From assembly GCF_030756675.1 (NCBI RefSeq), contig NZ_JAVBXD010000004.1:62001-126000 (forward strand): DNA of 64,000 bases, written 5' to 3'. Shown in pieces: positions 52,600-61,084 of the stretch. The DNA comes from Bacillus multifaciens. GTDB taxonomy: Bacteria > Bacillota > Bacilli > Bacillales > Bacillaceae_G. Positions within the stretch are counted from its first letter, which is position 1. Each line of letters opens with the position of its first letter. Position numbers and translations under genes: made by a program. A model generated the notes under the pieces. That model was not told where the DNA came from and made no database searches. It saw only the letters and a list, made by a program, of their open reading frames with translations.

Positions 52600-52629
52600 A
52601 AAAAAAGAGCTATCCAGCTCTTTTTTTGT
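52600..52629 (+). terminator. terminator after the 25-residue gene
   Basis: AAAAAAAAGAGCT-ATCC-AGCTCTTTTTTT. Confidence 0.92.
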
Positions 52630-52632
52630 TAG

Positions 52633-52911
52633 AAATAAAGTGAAACTTCCATCAGTGGGGGTTTTCTTCATCCCCACTGACGGTTAGTTGAACGAATCGG
52701 GCTTTTACGGGCAGTTATCCCCCACCTTTCTTCTTAAGAAAAGCAGAAGTGGCTCGTTCAGAATGTGAGGGGGATGGAGCTTCTGACGTAGAGGTGCTTT
52801 TTACCTCGTAGGAAGAAGCGAAGCCACCGAACATTCTAGCCACTGGAGCTGGACAATGTTTCTCTCCCAATCTTGAGGTAGAGTTCTTACTGCCCGTTAA
52901 TGCGGGATAAA
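52633..52911. repeat. long copy of the TAAAGTGAAACTT repeat with an extra domain
   Basis: Begins AATAAAGTGAAACTTCC, hairpin CATCAGTGGGGG...CCCCACTGACGG, ACGGGCAGT (52707-52715) pairing with ACTGCCCGT (52889-52897), and end TAATGCGGGATAAA. About 130 extra bases in the middle fold on their own (GTGGCT...AGAATGT with ACATTCTAGCCAC). The right end encodes the last four residues and stop of the ABC permease. Confidence 0.85.
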
Positions 52912-54099
52912 TAGAATCCACACTGTTAGTCCAATTGCAATCCCTGCACAAACTACAGCAGGAATCATATAAAAATGAGCTAGTACTGCAATGCCATATA
53001 CACATAAAGCTGGTATAAGGAGATATGCTTTTGCTTTCTGTGACAGCCATATTTTCTTTCCTTCTGAACAATATAACTGTAAAAATAATTTCCCTGAAAA
53101 AACCTTCCATTTTCCGTTCGAATAACGATCTATTGCAAATAACGCAAACGAAATAACGATTGCAGCAATCCACCACGGCGCACGCCAAATAGCAATTGCG
53201 CTTACAATGATAATCTGAATGTAAAAACCACTCGCATCACCCGAGCGAAAATATTCCTTTAGAAAAGCTTCAATGATTCTAGCATCATTGCTCTTTCCTA
53301 ATAATATACGTTTAGAACGCGGAAATAACCACGGCTTCGCTATGTTTGTAGGTTTTTGTACCTGTCCCCCAATTGTCATTATTTGCGTTGTCCATCTCAT
53401 TGCTTCTCCTTTTTCTTTTTCAGTTTCTTTAAAGAAAAAGCGATGGTACTCCATTTTTTCTTTTACTAAGAAGAAACTTATGATAAAGAGAAGGACAAAA
53501 AACAAAATCGTATAAAAAGACTGTTGTAATATATACCTATATGTCATACTTACATATACAACGCCTACAAAAAAGAGAATATTTTTAATAATGATCACTT
53601 GCCACTGTTTATGAAACCGAACATCAATGTACCGTTGTAGCAAAGAAAGTGTGAAACGAAAGCAAGTCAAAAATACAAAGCAGAAAAAAGCTTGTATTCC
53701 TGTTCCATGTAAAACTTTCAAAAAGATGGGTAGGAATAGTATTGTTACAAATGCACTTGTGAAGCAAATACGACAAAAAGAATATATCATTCCATATTTC
53801 ATCATTTGTTTAATCCGATTTGGAAATTGAATTAAAAACAAACTATCTGCTTGTTCCAAAAATGAACGTACACTTCTTGAAAACGTTGTGCTGTAAAAAA
53901 CAAAAAGCCCGATAAACCAATAAATTATATCTTCATCTTTTGGTCCATTTTTCCAAAGTGAAGCATAGTATATCCAACTAAATACAAGTGCTGGAACAAC
54001 TCCATATAATGCAATCGTCCAATCGACAACAGAACGCACTGCTTTCCATTTTCGTTTTAATTCATAAAATAGTCTCTTATAAAATAATTTTCTAATCAT
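52897..54099 (-). CDS. ABC exporter permease (EcsB/YthQ-like)
   Basis: 400 residues, about nine to ten membrane helices, with a basic N-terminus (MIRKLFYKRLFYELKRKWKA). It overlaps the ATPase gene by eight bases, so both form one exporter. The last four codons and the stop (F-I-P-H-stop) lie inside a dispersed repeat, so the natural C-terminus may have been replaced. In B. subtilis EcsAB affects secretion, competence and membrane proteolysis; YthPQ is less known. I cannot decide between them. Confidence 0.85.
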   Translation of the reverse strand: MIRKLFYKRLFYELKRKWKAVRSVVDWTIALYGVVPALVFSWIYYASLWKNGPKDEDIIYWFIGLFVFYSTTFSRSVRSFLEQADSLFLIQFPNRIKQMMKYGMIYSFCRICFTSAFVTILFLPIFLKVLHGTGIQAFFCFVFLTCFRFTLSLLQRYIDVRFHKQWQVIIIKNILFFVGVVYVSMTYRYILQQSFYTILFFVLLFIISFFLVKEKMEYHRFFFKETEKEKGEAMRWTTQIMTIGGQVQKPTNIAKPWLFPRSKRILLGKSNDARIIEAFLKEYFRSGDASGFYIQIIIVSAIAIWRAPWWIAAIVISFALFAIDRYSNGKWKVFSGKLFLQLYCSEGKKIWLSQKAKAYLLIPALCVYGIAVLAHFYMIPAVVCAGIAIGLTVWILFIPH

Positions 54100-54802
54100 G
54101 TTGCTCCCGCCTTACAATCACATCAAAACAATCTAACAACGTCCCTTCTGGCATGTTAGCAAGCGTTTGAATACTACGTAAATCTCCATTTGCAAATAAC
54201 GTTCCTTCTGAAATTAATAAGAAACGCTCACATATTCTTTCTGCTGTATCTAACACATGTGTGCAAAGTAAAATGCCAGCCCCGCGCTCCTTTTCTTTAT
54301 ACAAAAAGTTGAGAAAATCACGAGTTGCGGTCGGATCTAACCCAATAAACGGTTCATCAATAATATAAAAATCAGGCTCTGTTAAAAAAGCTAAAATAAG
54401 CATTGACTTTTGTTTCATTCCTTTTGAAAACTTCGACAGATATTCATGCTTATGCTTGTCCATCCGAAACGTACGCAACAACTCTTCCGCTTTTATTTCC
54501 CAGCTGCCTGATTTAACATCTCTAGCAGCCATCAAAAGTTCAATATGTTCCCATAATGTTAAATAATCGTAATACGTTGGATGTTCTGGTACATAGGCAT
54601 ACGGATTCTTTTTCTCTCCAAATGAGACTTCTCCGTCCATATGCGCCAATAATCCAAGAATCGCTTTTATCGTTGTACTCTTTCCTGCTCCGTTTGCGCC
54701 AATTAAAGCAACGAGTTCACCTTGTTCAATTGAAAAGGCAATGTTATGTATCGTTTGTTCTCCAGCATCGTATCCAGCTGAATTTATATTTACTTGCAGC
54801 AA
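54092..54802 (-). CDS. ABC transporter ATPase (EcsA/YthP-like)
   Basis: 236 residues. Walker A GANGAGKSTT near 35, a diverged signature LSKFSKGMKQKSML near 120, Walker B FYIIDEPFIGLD near 145 and switch CTHVLDTAERIC near 180. The F-S-K-G-M-K-Q signature is typical of EcsA-type exporters. Upstream partner of the permease at 52897. Confidence 0.9.
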   Translation of the reverse strand: MLQVNINSAGYDAGEQTIHNIAFSIEQGELVALIGANGAGKSTTIKAILGLLAHMDGEVSFGEKKNPYAYVPEHPTYYDYLTLWEHIELLMAARDVKSGSWEIKAEELLRTFRMDKHKHEYLSKFSKGMKQKSMLILAFLTEPDFYIIDEPFIGLDPTATRDFLNFLYKEKERGAGILLCTHVLDTAERICERFLLISEGTLFANGDLRSIQTLANMPEGTLLDCFDVIVRREQHD

Positions 54803-55227
54803 CTACATCCCTCTCTCTATATGTACTTACAATAAATCCCTATGAAAATAATAACATATTTTTCAATAAAACGACTTTTCAATCTATATAAATACAAATT
54901 AAAAAAACGACATAAAACCATCTTTTTTTAAGTGGGCGAGAGCATCTGTCCATGCATAGAAACGGTCAGTGCATTTTCCTGCCACATGCTAAGTTTAAAC
55001 AAAGGGAGAAAGCGAGTGGAAGCTCCTTTTTTTCTGCATAGCAGCAATCTATATGTCGGAAAATCAAAATGGATTCATATGATACGTAGTGAAGATACCA
55101 TTCATATGCAGGAAAATAATCTCAATAGTAGAATACTTTATATTCTGAGTTCAAAATATTTTTTTGTTATTCCATACACACCTTTTTATAAAACATTTCT
55201 AACAAACGACAAGAAAGGATATTTACT
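54803..55227. other. intergenic stretch of 425 bases
   Basis: Holds the copy of the CCGACATA element (54884-55081) and AT-rich DNA with the promoters of the two diverging genes. Confidence 0.6.
54884..55081. repeat. CCGACATA element, copy A
   Basis: About 198 bases, roughly 90 percent alike by eye to the reverse complement of 62797-62995. CGACATA (54908-54914) pairs with TATGTCG (55052-55058). Inside: GTGGGCGAGAGCATCTGTC, CTGCATAGCAG and GCGAGTGGAAGCTCC. No reading frame of note. Confidence 0.85.
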
Positions 55228-55767
55228 ATGACAAATAAACGGAACATCGAAGCTATTTTCATCGACCGTGACGGTACAATCGGTGGCGATACGACGATTC
55301 ATTATCCTGGAGAGTTTCAGTTATTCCCATTTACTGAGATGGCTCTACATAAACTCAAAAAACAAAACATACAACTATTTTCCTTTACAAACCAACCGGG
55401 CATTGCGGATGGCAAAGCAACAACTGAAGACTTTATTCAAGAATTAGAGGCATTTGGTTTTGACGACATCTATCTTTGTCCGCACCGACATAGTGATGGC
55501 TGCAATTGTCGTAAGCCAGAAACAGGAATGCTTCTTCAAGCAGCGAAAAAACATCATCTTGATTTAACAAAATGTGTGGTAATCGGCGATCGGTGGAGCG
55601 ATATTGTTGCAGGTATACAAGTCGGTGCCACAACAATTTTAGTGCAAACAGGTGCTGGACACGATGCACTGCACACGTACCGTCATAAATGGGCGAGTAT
55701 GAATGCTGATTATATTGCAAAAAACCTAGAGGATGCTGTTTCATGGCTCCTTTCACATGCTAAATAA
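55228..55767 (+). CDS. HAD-IIIA phosphatase (GmhB/HisB-N-like)
   Basis: 179 residues. Motif I IFIDRDGTIGGDT near 10, motif II FSFTNQPGIADGKA near 51, zinc-loop CPHRHSDGCNCRKPETGML near 84 (Cys/His ligands as in GmhB and HisB N-domains), motif IV VVIGDRWSDIVAG near 121. Likely removes a phosphate from a sugar or histidinol phosphate. No heptose or histidine genes nearby, so substrate is open. Confidence 0.9.
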   Translation: MTNKRNIEAIFIDRDGTIGGDTTIHYPGEFQLFPFTEMALHKLKKQNIQLFSFTNQPGIADGKATTEDFIQELEAFGFDDIYLCPHRHSDGCNCRKPETGMLLQAAKKHHLDLTKCVVIGDRWSDIVAGIQVGATTILVQTGAGHDALHTYRHKWASMNADYIAKNLEDAVSWLLSHAK

Positions 55768-55772
55768 AAATA

Positions 55773-55807
55773 AAACAGCAATGCCATGTAAAACGGCATT
55801 GCTGTTT
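55773..55807 (+). terminator. terminator after HAD-IIIA gene
   Basis: AAACAGCAATGCC and GGCATTGCTGTTT around nine bases. Confidence 0.85.
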
Positions 55808-55949
55808 AGTCATTCCACTCGCTTTGCATACCTCATCTGCATAAATACGAAAACTATCTCTTTATGAAAAGCCTGTCCTTACATATCCATATGTTATGAA
55901 ACGATATTGCAATATGCTTGGATATATATCACTAGTTATATATGGATTT

Positions 55950-56390
55950 TTATAATGTTAATTCATAATGGAAATAGCGATCATCTCTTATATAACCATT
56001 CCCTACATATAAACGCTGTGCTGTTGCATTATCTACTTCCGTTTGGAGCTTTAATCCTTTTGCCCCTGTCTCGACTGCAAATTGCTTCGCCTTTTCTAAC
56101 AACTCTTTCCCTACTCCAGTTCCTCTTGCCTCACTTCGTACAAATAAATCATTTAAAATCCATAGCTTTTTCATCGAAATAGAAGAAAAAGAAGGATACA
56201 GTTGCGTAAATCCAACGTATTTCCCATCTTTTATTGCTACAAAGATAATGGATTCTTTTCGTTCTATACGTTCACGTAAAAATTGCTCTGCTCCTTCCAT
56301 ATTAGAATCTTGTCTATAAAACATGCGGTACTCATTAAATAATGATGCTACTCCTTGTATGTCTTCCATAGTTGCTTGATATATTTTCAC
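55950..56390 (-). CDS. GNAT acetyltransferase
   Basis: 146 residues from GTG 56390, whose GTGA overlaps the TrmO stop by four bases; AAAGGAAG lies upstream. LNDLFVRSEARGTGVGKELL near 78 is the acetyl-CoA loop, then LKLQTEVDNATAQRLYVGNG. Operon partner of trmO. Substrate unknown. Confidence 0.9.
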   Translation of the reverse strand: MKIYQATMEDIQGVASLFNEYRMFYRQDSNMEGAEQFLRERIERKESIIFVAIKDGKYVGFTQLYPSFSSISMKKLWILNDLFVRSEARGTGVGKELLEKAKQFAVETGAKGLKLQTEVDNATAQRLYVGNGYIRDDRYFHYELTL

Positions 56391-56860
56391 TTTTCTTCGC
56401 TTCCTTTCCAATAGTTCTTCATTAACTCCGTTGCCCAGTCTGGCTGCTTAATTTCTTCTTTTGGCAAAAATTCTTTCATAACTGGCTTCATATCTAAAAT
56501 GGGGGTTCCATCAATCGCATCTAAACCTTGCACAACTAAGCGCTTTCCTTCTCTTCGTACTACTTTTACAATCGTAGCACCTAATCGATTCGGACGATTT
56601 TTCCCCCGCTGTGCAAAAATACCTACTTTCGGATACTCTTCATTATTTCGAGGATGTCTTGCTGTGTGCTGAATGTTCTCTTCTTTCACTCTATTAAAAT
56701 AAAAAATCACTTCAATATGTGAAAATTGTTCAATCCCTTGCAAACTCTCTTCTGTATAAAAATCTGTCAACTCAATAACAGATTCAATTTCTCCCCACAA
56801 ATCATCTTCTACATTGATTCGTTCATTATGTACAAAAGCGATTGGTTGTAACGAAAACAT
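56387..56860 (-). CDS. trmO: tRNA t6A37 N6-methyltransferase TrmO
   Basis: 157 residues. The beta-barrel start QPIAFVHNERINVEDDLWGE and GIFAQRGKNRPNRLGATIVK (SAM and tRNA site of the TsaA/TrmO fold) are clear, with GLDAIDGTPILDMKPVMKEF after it. Methylates the threonylcarbamoyl adenosine next to the anticodon of some Thr tRNAs. Slightly short against E. coli TrmO, as usual in Firmicutes. Confidence 0.9.
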   Translation of the reverse strand: MFSLQPIAFVHNERINVEDDLWGEIESVIELTDFYTEESLQGIEQFSHIEVIFYFNRVKEENIQHTARHPRNNEEYPKVGIFAQRGKNRPNRLGATIVKVVRREGKRLVVQGLDAIDGTPILDMKPVMKEFLPKEEIKQPDWATELMKNYWKGSEEK

Positions 56861-56957
56861 CGTATTCCCCCCTTTTTGTAACCACTTACATTATAATATA
56901 TTTTCTGAATATTTTCCACGAATAATAATTTAGTTTACATAACAATATTATAAACAA

Positions 56958-56986
56958 AAAGAAGAGAGAACTTCCGCTCTCCTCTA
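56958..56986 (-). terminator. terminator after GntP permease
   Basis: GAGAG...CTCTC hairpin with A/T flanks just past the stop; short stem. Confidence 0.55.
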
Positions 56987-56994
56987 TCTTATCG

Positions 56995-58434
56995 TTATAC
57001 GAGACCTGTTAAGCTATACATGCCAATTACAACAAATACAGCTGCCGTTTTAATAATTGTAATTGCAAAAATATCCCGATACGATTGTTTATGAGTTAAC
57101 CCTGTTACAGCAAGTAATGTAATAACAGCTCCGTTATGCGGCAATGTATCCATCCCGCCTGATGCCATTGCAATAATACGATGCATCACTTCTAATGGAA
57201 TATGAAATTGCTCTGCAGCTGCAATATACTTATCTGCCATTGCACTTAAGGCAATTCCCATGCCCCCAGATGCAGACCCTGTTATCCCCGCAAGTACATT
57301 TGTCGTAACTGCTCCGTTAATAAGTGGATTTGTAAAAGTTGTTGAAATACCATCACGAATTACGCTAAATCCTGGAAGAGATGCGATTACACCACCAAAC
57401 CCATATTCTGCACCGGTATTCATTGCTGCTAGTAACGCTCCGCCAATACTTACATTTAATCCCGTTTGAAAATCTACAAATACACGCTTCCAATTTAAAA
57501 GGAGTGTTGCAATAATCCCCATGATAAGTGCTAATTCTACTGACCATATTCCAAGTACTCCAGACAATTCTACTTTCCCAAAACTTTTTAAACCAATTGA
57601 CGCAAAATCAAACCCATTTGGATACCATTTTGGAATAGCAATTGTAAAAATCTTGTTCATGACACCAACTAAAATAAGCGGTACGAAGGCAAGCACTTGA
57701 CGAAGTGGTGTAATTTCAGTCGTTGGGAATGGCTGTTTTACGCCTTGTTCCGCTTCGATAGATGCTGCCATTTCCGTATGTCCATTGTCAAATCCATAAT
57801 ACCCTTCCCCTTGCGCTTCTGCCCTGCGACGTCGACTTTCTAAATACACCATACCGACAATAAATATAAAAATTGCTCCTGTAACTCCTAGTAATGGTCC
57901 AGCATAAATATCTGTCTTGAAAAATGTTGTCGGAATAACATTTTGAATTTGCGGTGTTCCTGGAAGTGCATCCATTGTAAATGTAAGCACTCCAAGTGCA
58001 ATTGTACCAGGAATGAGTCGTTTCGGTATATTTGCCTCACGAAACAAATTAGCTGCAAATGGAAAGATAGCAAATGCCACAACAAATACACTGACACCAC
58101 TATATGTTAAAATCGCTCCCATTAATACAATCGCCAGTATCGTTCGTTTTACCCCAACAATTTGGATAATCGTTTTTGCGATAGATTCTGCGATTCCTGA
58201 CATCTCAACTACCTTTCCAAAAATCGCTCCTAGTAAAAACACAGGGAAATATAATTTAATAAAGCCAACCATTTTCTCCATAAAAATATTTGAGAAAAAA
58301 GGTAATACATAAGTCGGCTCTGTTAATAAAACAGCAAACAGAGCACAAATAGGTGCAAACAAAATAACAGAAAATCCGCGATATGCTACAAACATTAGCA
58401 TACTAAGTGCCAGTAAAATAATGACTAATTCCAT
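56995..58434 (-). CDS. GntP-family permease
   Basis: 479 residues from the ATG at 58434 (AAGGATGAGCTC just upstream). About 12-14 membrane segments; PGTPQIQNVIPTTFFKTDIY and the late HRIIAMASGGMDTLPHNGAV match the hydroxybutyrate/gluconate:H+ symporter branch (GntP, YxjC). No gluconate-use genes nearby, so substrate could be another small hydroxy acid. Confidence 0.88.
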   Translation of the reverse strand: MELVIILLALSMLMFVAYRGFSVILFAPICALFAVLLTEPTYVLPFFSNIFMEKMVGFIKLYFPVFLLGAIFGKVVEMSGIAESIAKTIIQIVGVKRTILAIVLMGAILTYSGVSVFVVAFAIFPFAANLFREANIPKRLIPGTIALGVLTFTMDALPGTPQIQNVIPTTFFKTDIYAGPLLGVTGAIFIFIVGMVYLESRRRRAEAQGEGYYGFDNGHTEMAASIEAEQGVKQPFPTTEITPLRQVLAFVPLILVGVMNKIFTIAIPKWYPNGFDFASIGLKSFGKVELSGVLGIWSVELALIMGIIATLLLNWKRVFVDFQTGLNVSIGGALLAAMNTGAEYGFGGVIASLPGFSVIRDGISTTFTNPLINGAVTTNVLAGITGSASGGMGIALSAMADKYIAAAEQFHIPLEVMHRIIAMASGGMDTLPHNGAVITLLAVTGLTHKQSYRDIFAITIIKTAAVFVVIGMYSLTGLV

Positions 58435-58568
58435 GAGCTCATCCTTTCTAATTTCCAAGGAAATATTTAAAGAATTTTCAGTCTTTTTTGTAAAATTCCA
58501 TTTTATAATTTAAATTCCTTTACCAATCTCAAAATATAGTAATTTTTTTACAACATTCCTATACAAAA

Positions 58569-58596
58569 AAAAGACAAGGTGACAACCTTATCTTTT
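58569..58596 (-). terminator. terminator after HAD gene
   Basis: AAAAGACAAGGT and ACCTTATCTTTT (one mismatch) around GACA, eight T's leftward. Confidence 0.85.
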
Positions 58597-58603
58597 CCGT
58601 CAA

Positions 58604-59260
58604 TTATTTTTCTACCACATAATGAAACTTCTTTATATTTTCTACACCTTTAATAATATGAGTAGCTCCCGCCGCCGATAATTCTTCCTTACTACCGTAC
58701 CCATACATGACTCCGATAGAATCGATACCAACTTGACGCGCGCCGATTATATCGTGCTCTCGATCACCTACCATAACTACATGTTCTTTCTCTAAATCGT
58801 CATATGTATGTAAAATATGCTGAATGATGTCCGCTTTGGCAATGCGTGTTCCATCTAAATTACTACCGACAATCTCTTCAAAATAATGTGCCATCTGAAA
58901 GTGTTCTAAAATTTGTTTTGCAAATACAGTTGGCTTTGATGTTGCCACAAATAGCCGCTTCCCTTCATCCTTTAGCTCTTGTAAAACATTAGGAATATCC
59001 TCATATACATGATTTTCAAACATCCCCTTCGTTTTAAAATATTCACGGTAATACGTTACTGCATCTGTTACTTGTTTTTCATTCATTCCATATATATTCG
59101 CAAATGAATATTGAAGCGGAGGACCGATAAAAGTAAGTAATTTGTTATGATCCTGCTCATCTATTCCCATTTTTCGCAGGGCATATACGACTGAATTTAC
59201 AATACCTTCTTTTGGATCTGTTAATGTGCCATCTAAATCGAATAAAAAAGTTGTATACAT
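58604..59260 (-). CDS. HAD-superfamily hydrolase (phosphoglycolate phosphatase-like)
   Basis: 218 residues from the ATG at 59260 with TGGAGGAG six bases upstream. Motif I FLFDLDGTLTDPKEG near 6, motif II FVATSKPTVFAKQIL near 103, motif IV VVMVGDREHDIIGARQVGID near 161. C1-type helical cap. Begins 14 bases past the stop of the methyltransferase gene; the pair is an operon. Confidence 0.9.
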   Translation of the reverse strand: MYTTFLFDLDGTLTDPKEGIVNSVVYALRKMGIDEQDHNKLLTFIGPPLQYSFANIYGMNEKQVTDAVTYYREYFKTKGMFENHVYEDIPNVLQELKDEGKRLFVATSKPTVFAKQILEHFQMAHYFEEIVGSNLDGTRIAKADIIQHILHTYDDLEKEHVVMVGDREHDIIGARQVGIDSIGVMYGYGSKEELSAAGATHIIKGVENIKKFHYVVEK

Positions 59261-59274
59261 ATATTCTCCTCCAC

Positions 59275-59916
59275 TCACTTTACTTTATATGTTACGATCC
59301 AAAAACATGTATTCATATGAATCTCTAAATCTACTGCAAATGGTTCAAAAATAGTTGTAAGTTCTTCTTTCGAGTAATAATTTTTTATAATTTCATATTG
59401 CTGCCCACTAGCTAATAAACGGATTTTATATGTATTTTCATCATTCGGCTTAGAAATAAGTGTTCCACCAATTCCTTCGTTATACATATTATCTACCATG
59501 CATACAATCGAACCTGATTCTAAAACCTCATGAAACTGTTCTAAAAAGGAAAAAATATTTTCTTTCGGAATATGAGAAAACCAAAAATTTGCGTATGCTC
59601 CATTAAATGTTTTTGCTAATTGATTTAATCTATACGCATTTCCTTGTACAAAAGAAACTTTAGATGGCAAAAGCTTCTTTTCTTTCGCTATCGCAAGTAC
59701 TTCTTCCGAATAATCAATTGCAGTAATGTACTTAGCCGTTTCAGCAACATATTGCGTCCAGTATCCTGTACCACAAGCAACCTCAAGTACATTCCTTCCT
59801 ATAAACTTTTCTTTCAAAAGATCTTCTATTTGTAACAGTTCTGCTTGTCTAATAGGTTCTTCTCGAAAATATACTTCTTCATAATTCTTCGCTCGGTTAC
59901 TGTAATATGCTTTCAT
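59275..59916 (-). CDS. class I SAM-dependent methyltransferase
   Basis: 213 residues from the ATG at 59916 (AAGGGGGATGGGG upstream). VLEVACGTGYWTQYVAE near 46 is motif I, ITAIDYSEEVLAIAKEK the acidic motif II, GAYANFWFSHIPKENIFSFL the substrate-side motif. Target unknown. The YYSNRAKNYEEVYFREEPIR start is seen in UbiE-like enzymes of Bacillus. Confidence 0.88.
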   Translation of the reverse strand: MKAYYSNRAKNYEEVYFREEPIRQAELLQIEDLLKEKFIGRNVLEVACGTGYWTQYVAETAKYITAIDYSEEVLAIAKEKKLLPSKVSFVQGNAYRLNQLAKTFNGAYANFWFSHIPKENIFSFLEQFHEVLESGSIVCMVDNMYNEGIGGTLISKPNDENTYKIRLLASGQQYEIIKNYYSKEELTTIFEPFAVDLEIHMNTCFWIVTYKVK

Positions 59917-60099
59917 CCCCATCCCCCTTAAATTTCTAGCCACAACCTTCACTATTTTACAAAAGAATCATTCAAATGTAAATATTCAGTCAATAAGACG
60001 CTATAAGTCACCATCAAAACAAAATTCAAGATGTACAAAACCCTTCTCATCATGTATGATTAGATTTATTTTCCAATTTATAATAGATGGTGAATACAC

Positions 60100-60897
60100 A
60101 TGACAACAAAATTAATTTTCATAGTAGTTTTTACAATTATCATTCATGCTGTGGAAACAAGTTCCTATAGTATCCGACTTGCAGGAATTCGTTTAAAAAA
60201 GATTGCTGTTTCCTTATCTGTAGTTGGAATCGTGTTACTTGTTGCGAGAACATCTAATTTACTGCAAGCCTTTTTACTTGGCGGTATCGTCGATCAAGCA
60301 AAGCAAGACACTTCCATCAATTTAGAAGGAACGATTCGTCTAATTTTATTAGCGGCTTCCATCGGTACATTACTAGCCATCTTTTTATATCCGACTCTAA
60401 CAAAACTATTTGGCTATGTGATTCAAAACTTTGAAACAGACGGTTCTTTCATTCGCATGATGAAAACAAATAACATTCAAAAACTAAAATACACAAAAAA
60501 ATATGTCCGTTTCCCAAAATTGGAAATGATTCATCGAATACGAGTTGGCGGTATTCCAAAGCGAATTATGCTCATTAATATGTTTGCTACCGCTATTTAC
60601 ACAGCAGGCGTTCTTTCTGCTTTATACGCTTCTTTTTTAAATCCTGCTTACGCAACAAATGCAAGTACAGCTTCCGGTCTCGTTAATGGATTTGCGACAA
60701 TTTTACTAACTGTCCTATTAGACCCACGAATCGCTCTCTTAACAGAACGAGCCCTCCAAAAAGAAAACGGTACAGAAACAATGGGGAAAATGTACGGATG
60801 GCTTATGATTTCTAGATTTTTAGGAACATTACTAGCTCAGCTTCTTTTTATGCCAGGAGCTCATTGGATATTGTGGATTATTTCGATTACGAATTGA
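60100..60897 (+). CDS. amj: lipid II flippase Amj
   Basis: 265 residues, five to six membrane helices. IIHAVETSSYSIRLAGIRLK near 14 and GGIVDQAKQ plus LLTVLLDPRIALLTERAL are the conserved parts of the DUF2837/Amj family. Amj is the alternative to MurJ that moves lipid II across the membrane, induced by envelope stress via SigM in B. subtilis. No clear SigM promoter found upstream. Confidence 0.9.
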   Translation: MTTKLIFIVVFTIIIHAVETSSYSIRLAGIRLKKIAVSLSVVGIVLLVARTSNLLQAFLLGGIVDQAKQDTSINLEGTIRLILLAASIGTLLAIFLYPTLTKLFGYVIQNFETDGSFIRMMKTNNIQKLKYTKKYVRFPKLEMIHRIRVGGIPKRIMLINMFATAIYTAGVLSALYASFLNPAYATNASTASGLVNGFATILLTVLLDPRIALLTERALQKENGTETMGKMYGWLMISRFLGTLLAQLLFMPGAHWILWIISITN

Positions 60898-60915
60898 AAA
60901 TAGATTCTCATAACA

Positions 60916-60941
60916 AATCCCCGGTACACTTACCGGGGATT
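60916..60941 (+). terminator. terminator after amj
   Basis: AATCCCCGGTA and TACCGGGGATT around CACT; followed by ATTTCACTTT. Confidence 0.85.
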
Positions 60942-60942
60942 A

Positions 60943-61084
60943 TTTCACTTTATCTCGCTATTCGTGGGCAGTAAGACCCGCACCTCAAGATTTAGAGAGA
61001 AGCGAAGAAGAGAGATGGAGGACAACTGCCCGTTTTCCATCAGTGGGGAATGAAGCCCTCCACTGATGAAAGTTTCACTTTACA
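60943..61084. repeat. copy of the TAAAGTGAAACTT repeat at the AspRS 3' end
   Basis: Minus strand: TAAAGTGAAACTTTCATC, AGTGGAGGG...CCCCACTGATGG, ACGGGCAGTTGTCC, then TCTCTAAATCTTGAGGTGC and a worn end. It begins three bases past the AspRS stop and ends next to the amj terminator. Confidence 0.82.

Noticed and set aside
52715-53188. 157-codon minus-strand frame rich in Cys and Ser
   Set aside because: Runs from the out-of-frame permease gene into the repeat; no ribosome site and no family pattern.
55806-55950. Possible further copy of the CCGACATA element (shared TTCCACTCGCTTT)
   Set aside because: Only 13 bases match and nothing else in order; taken as chance.
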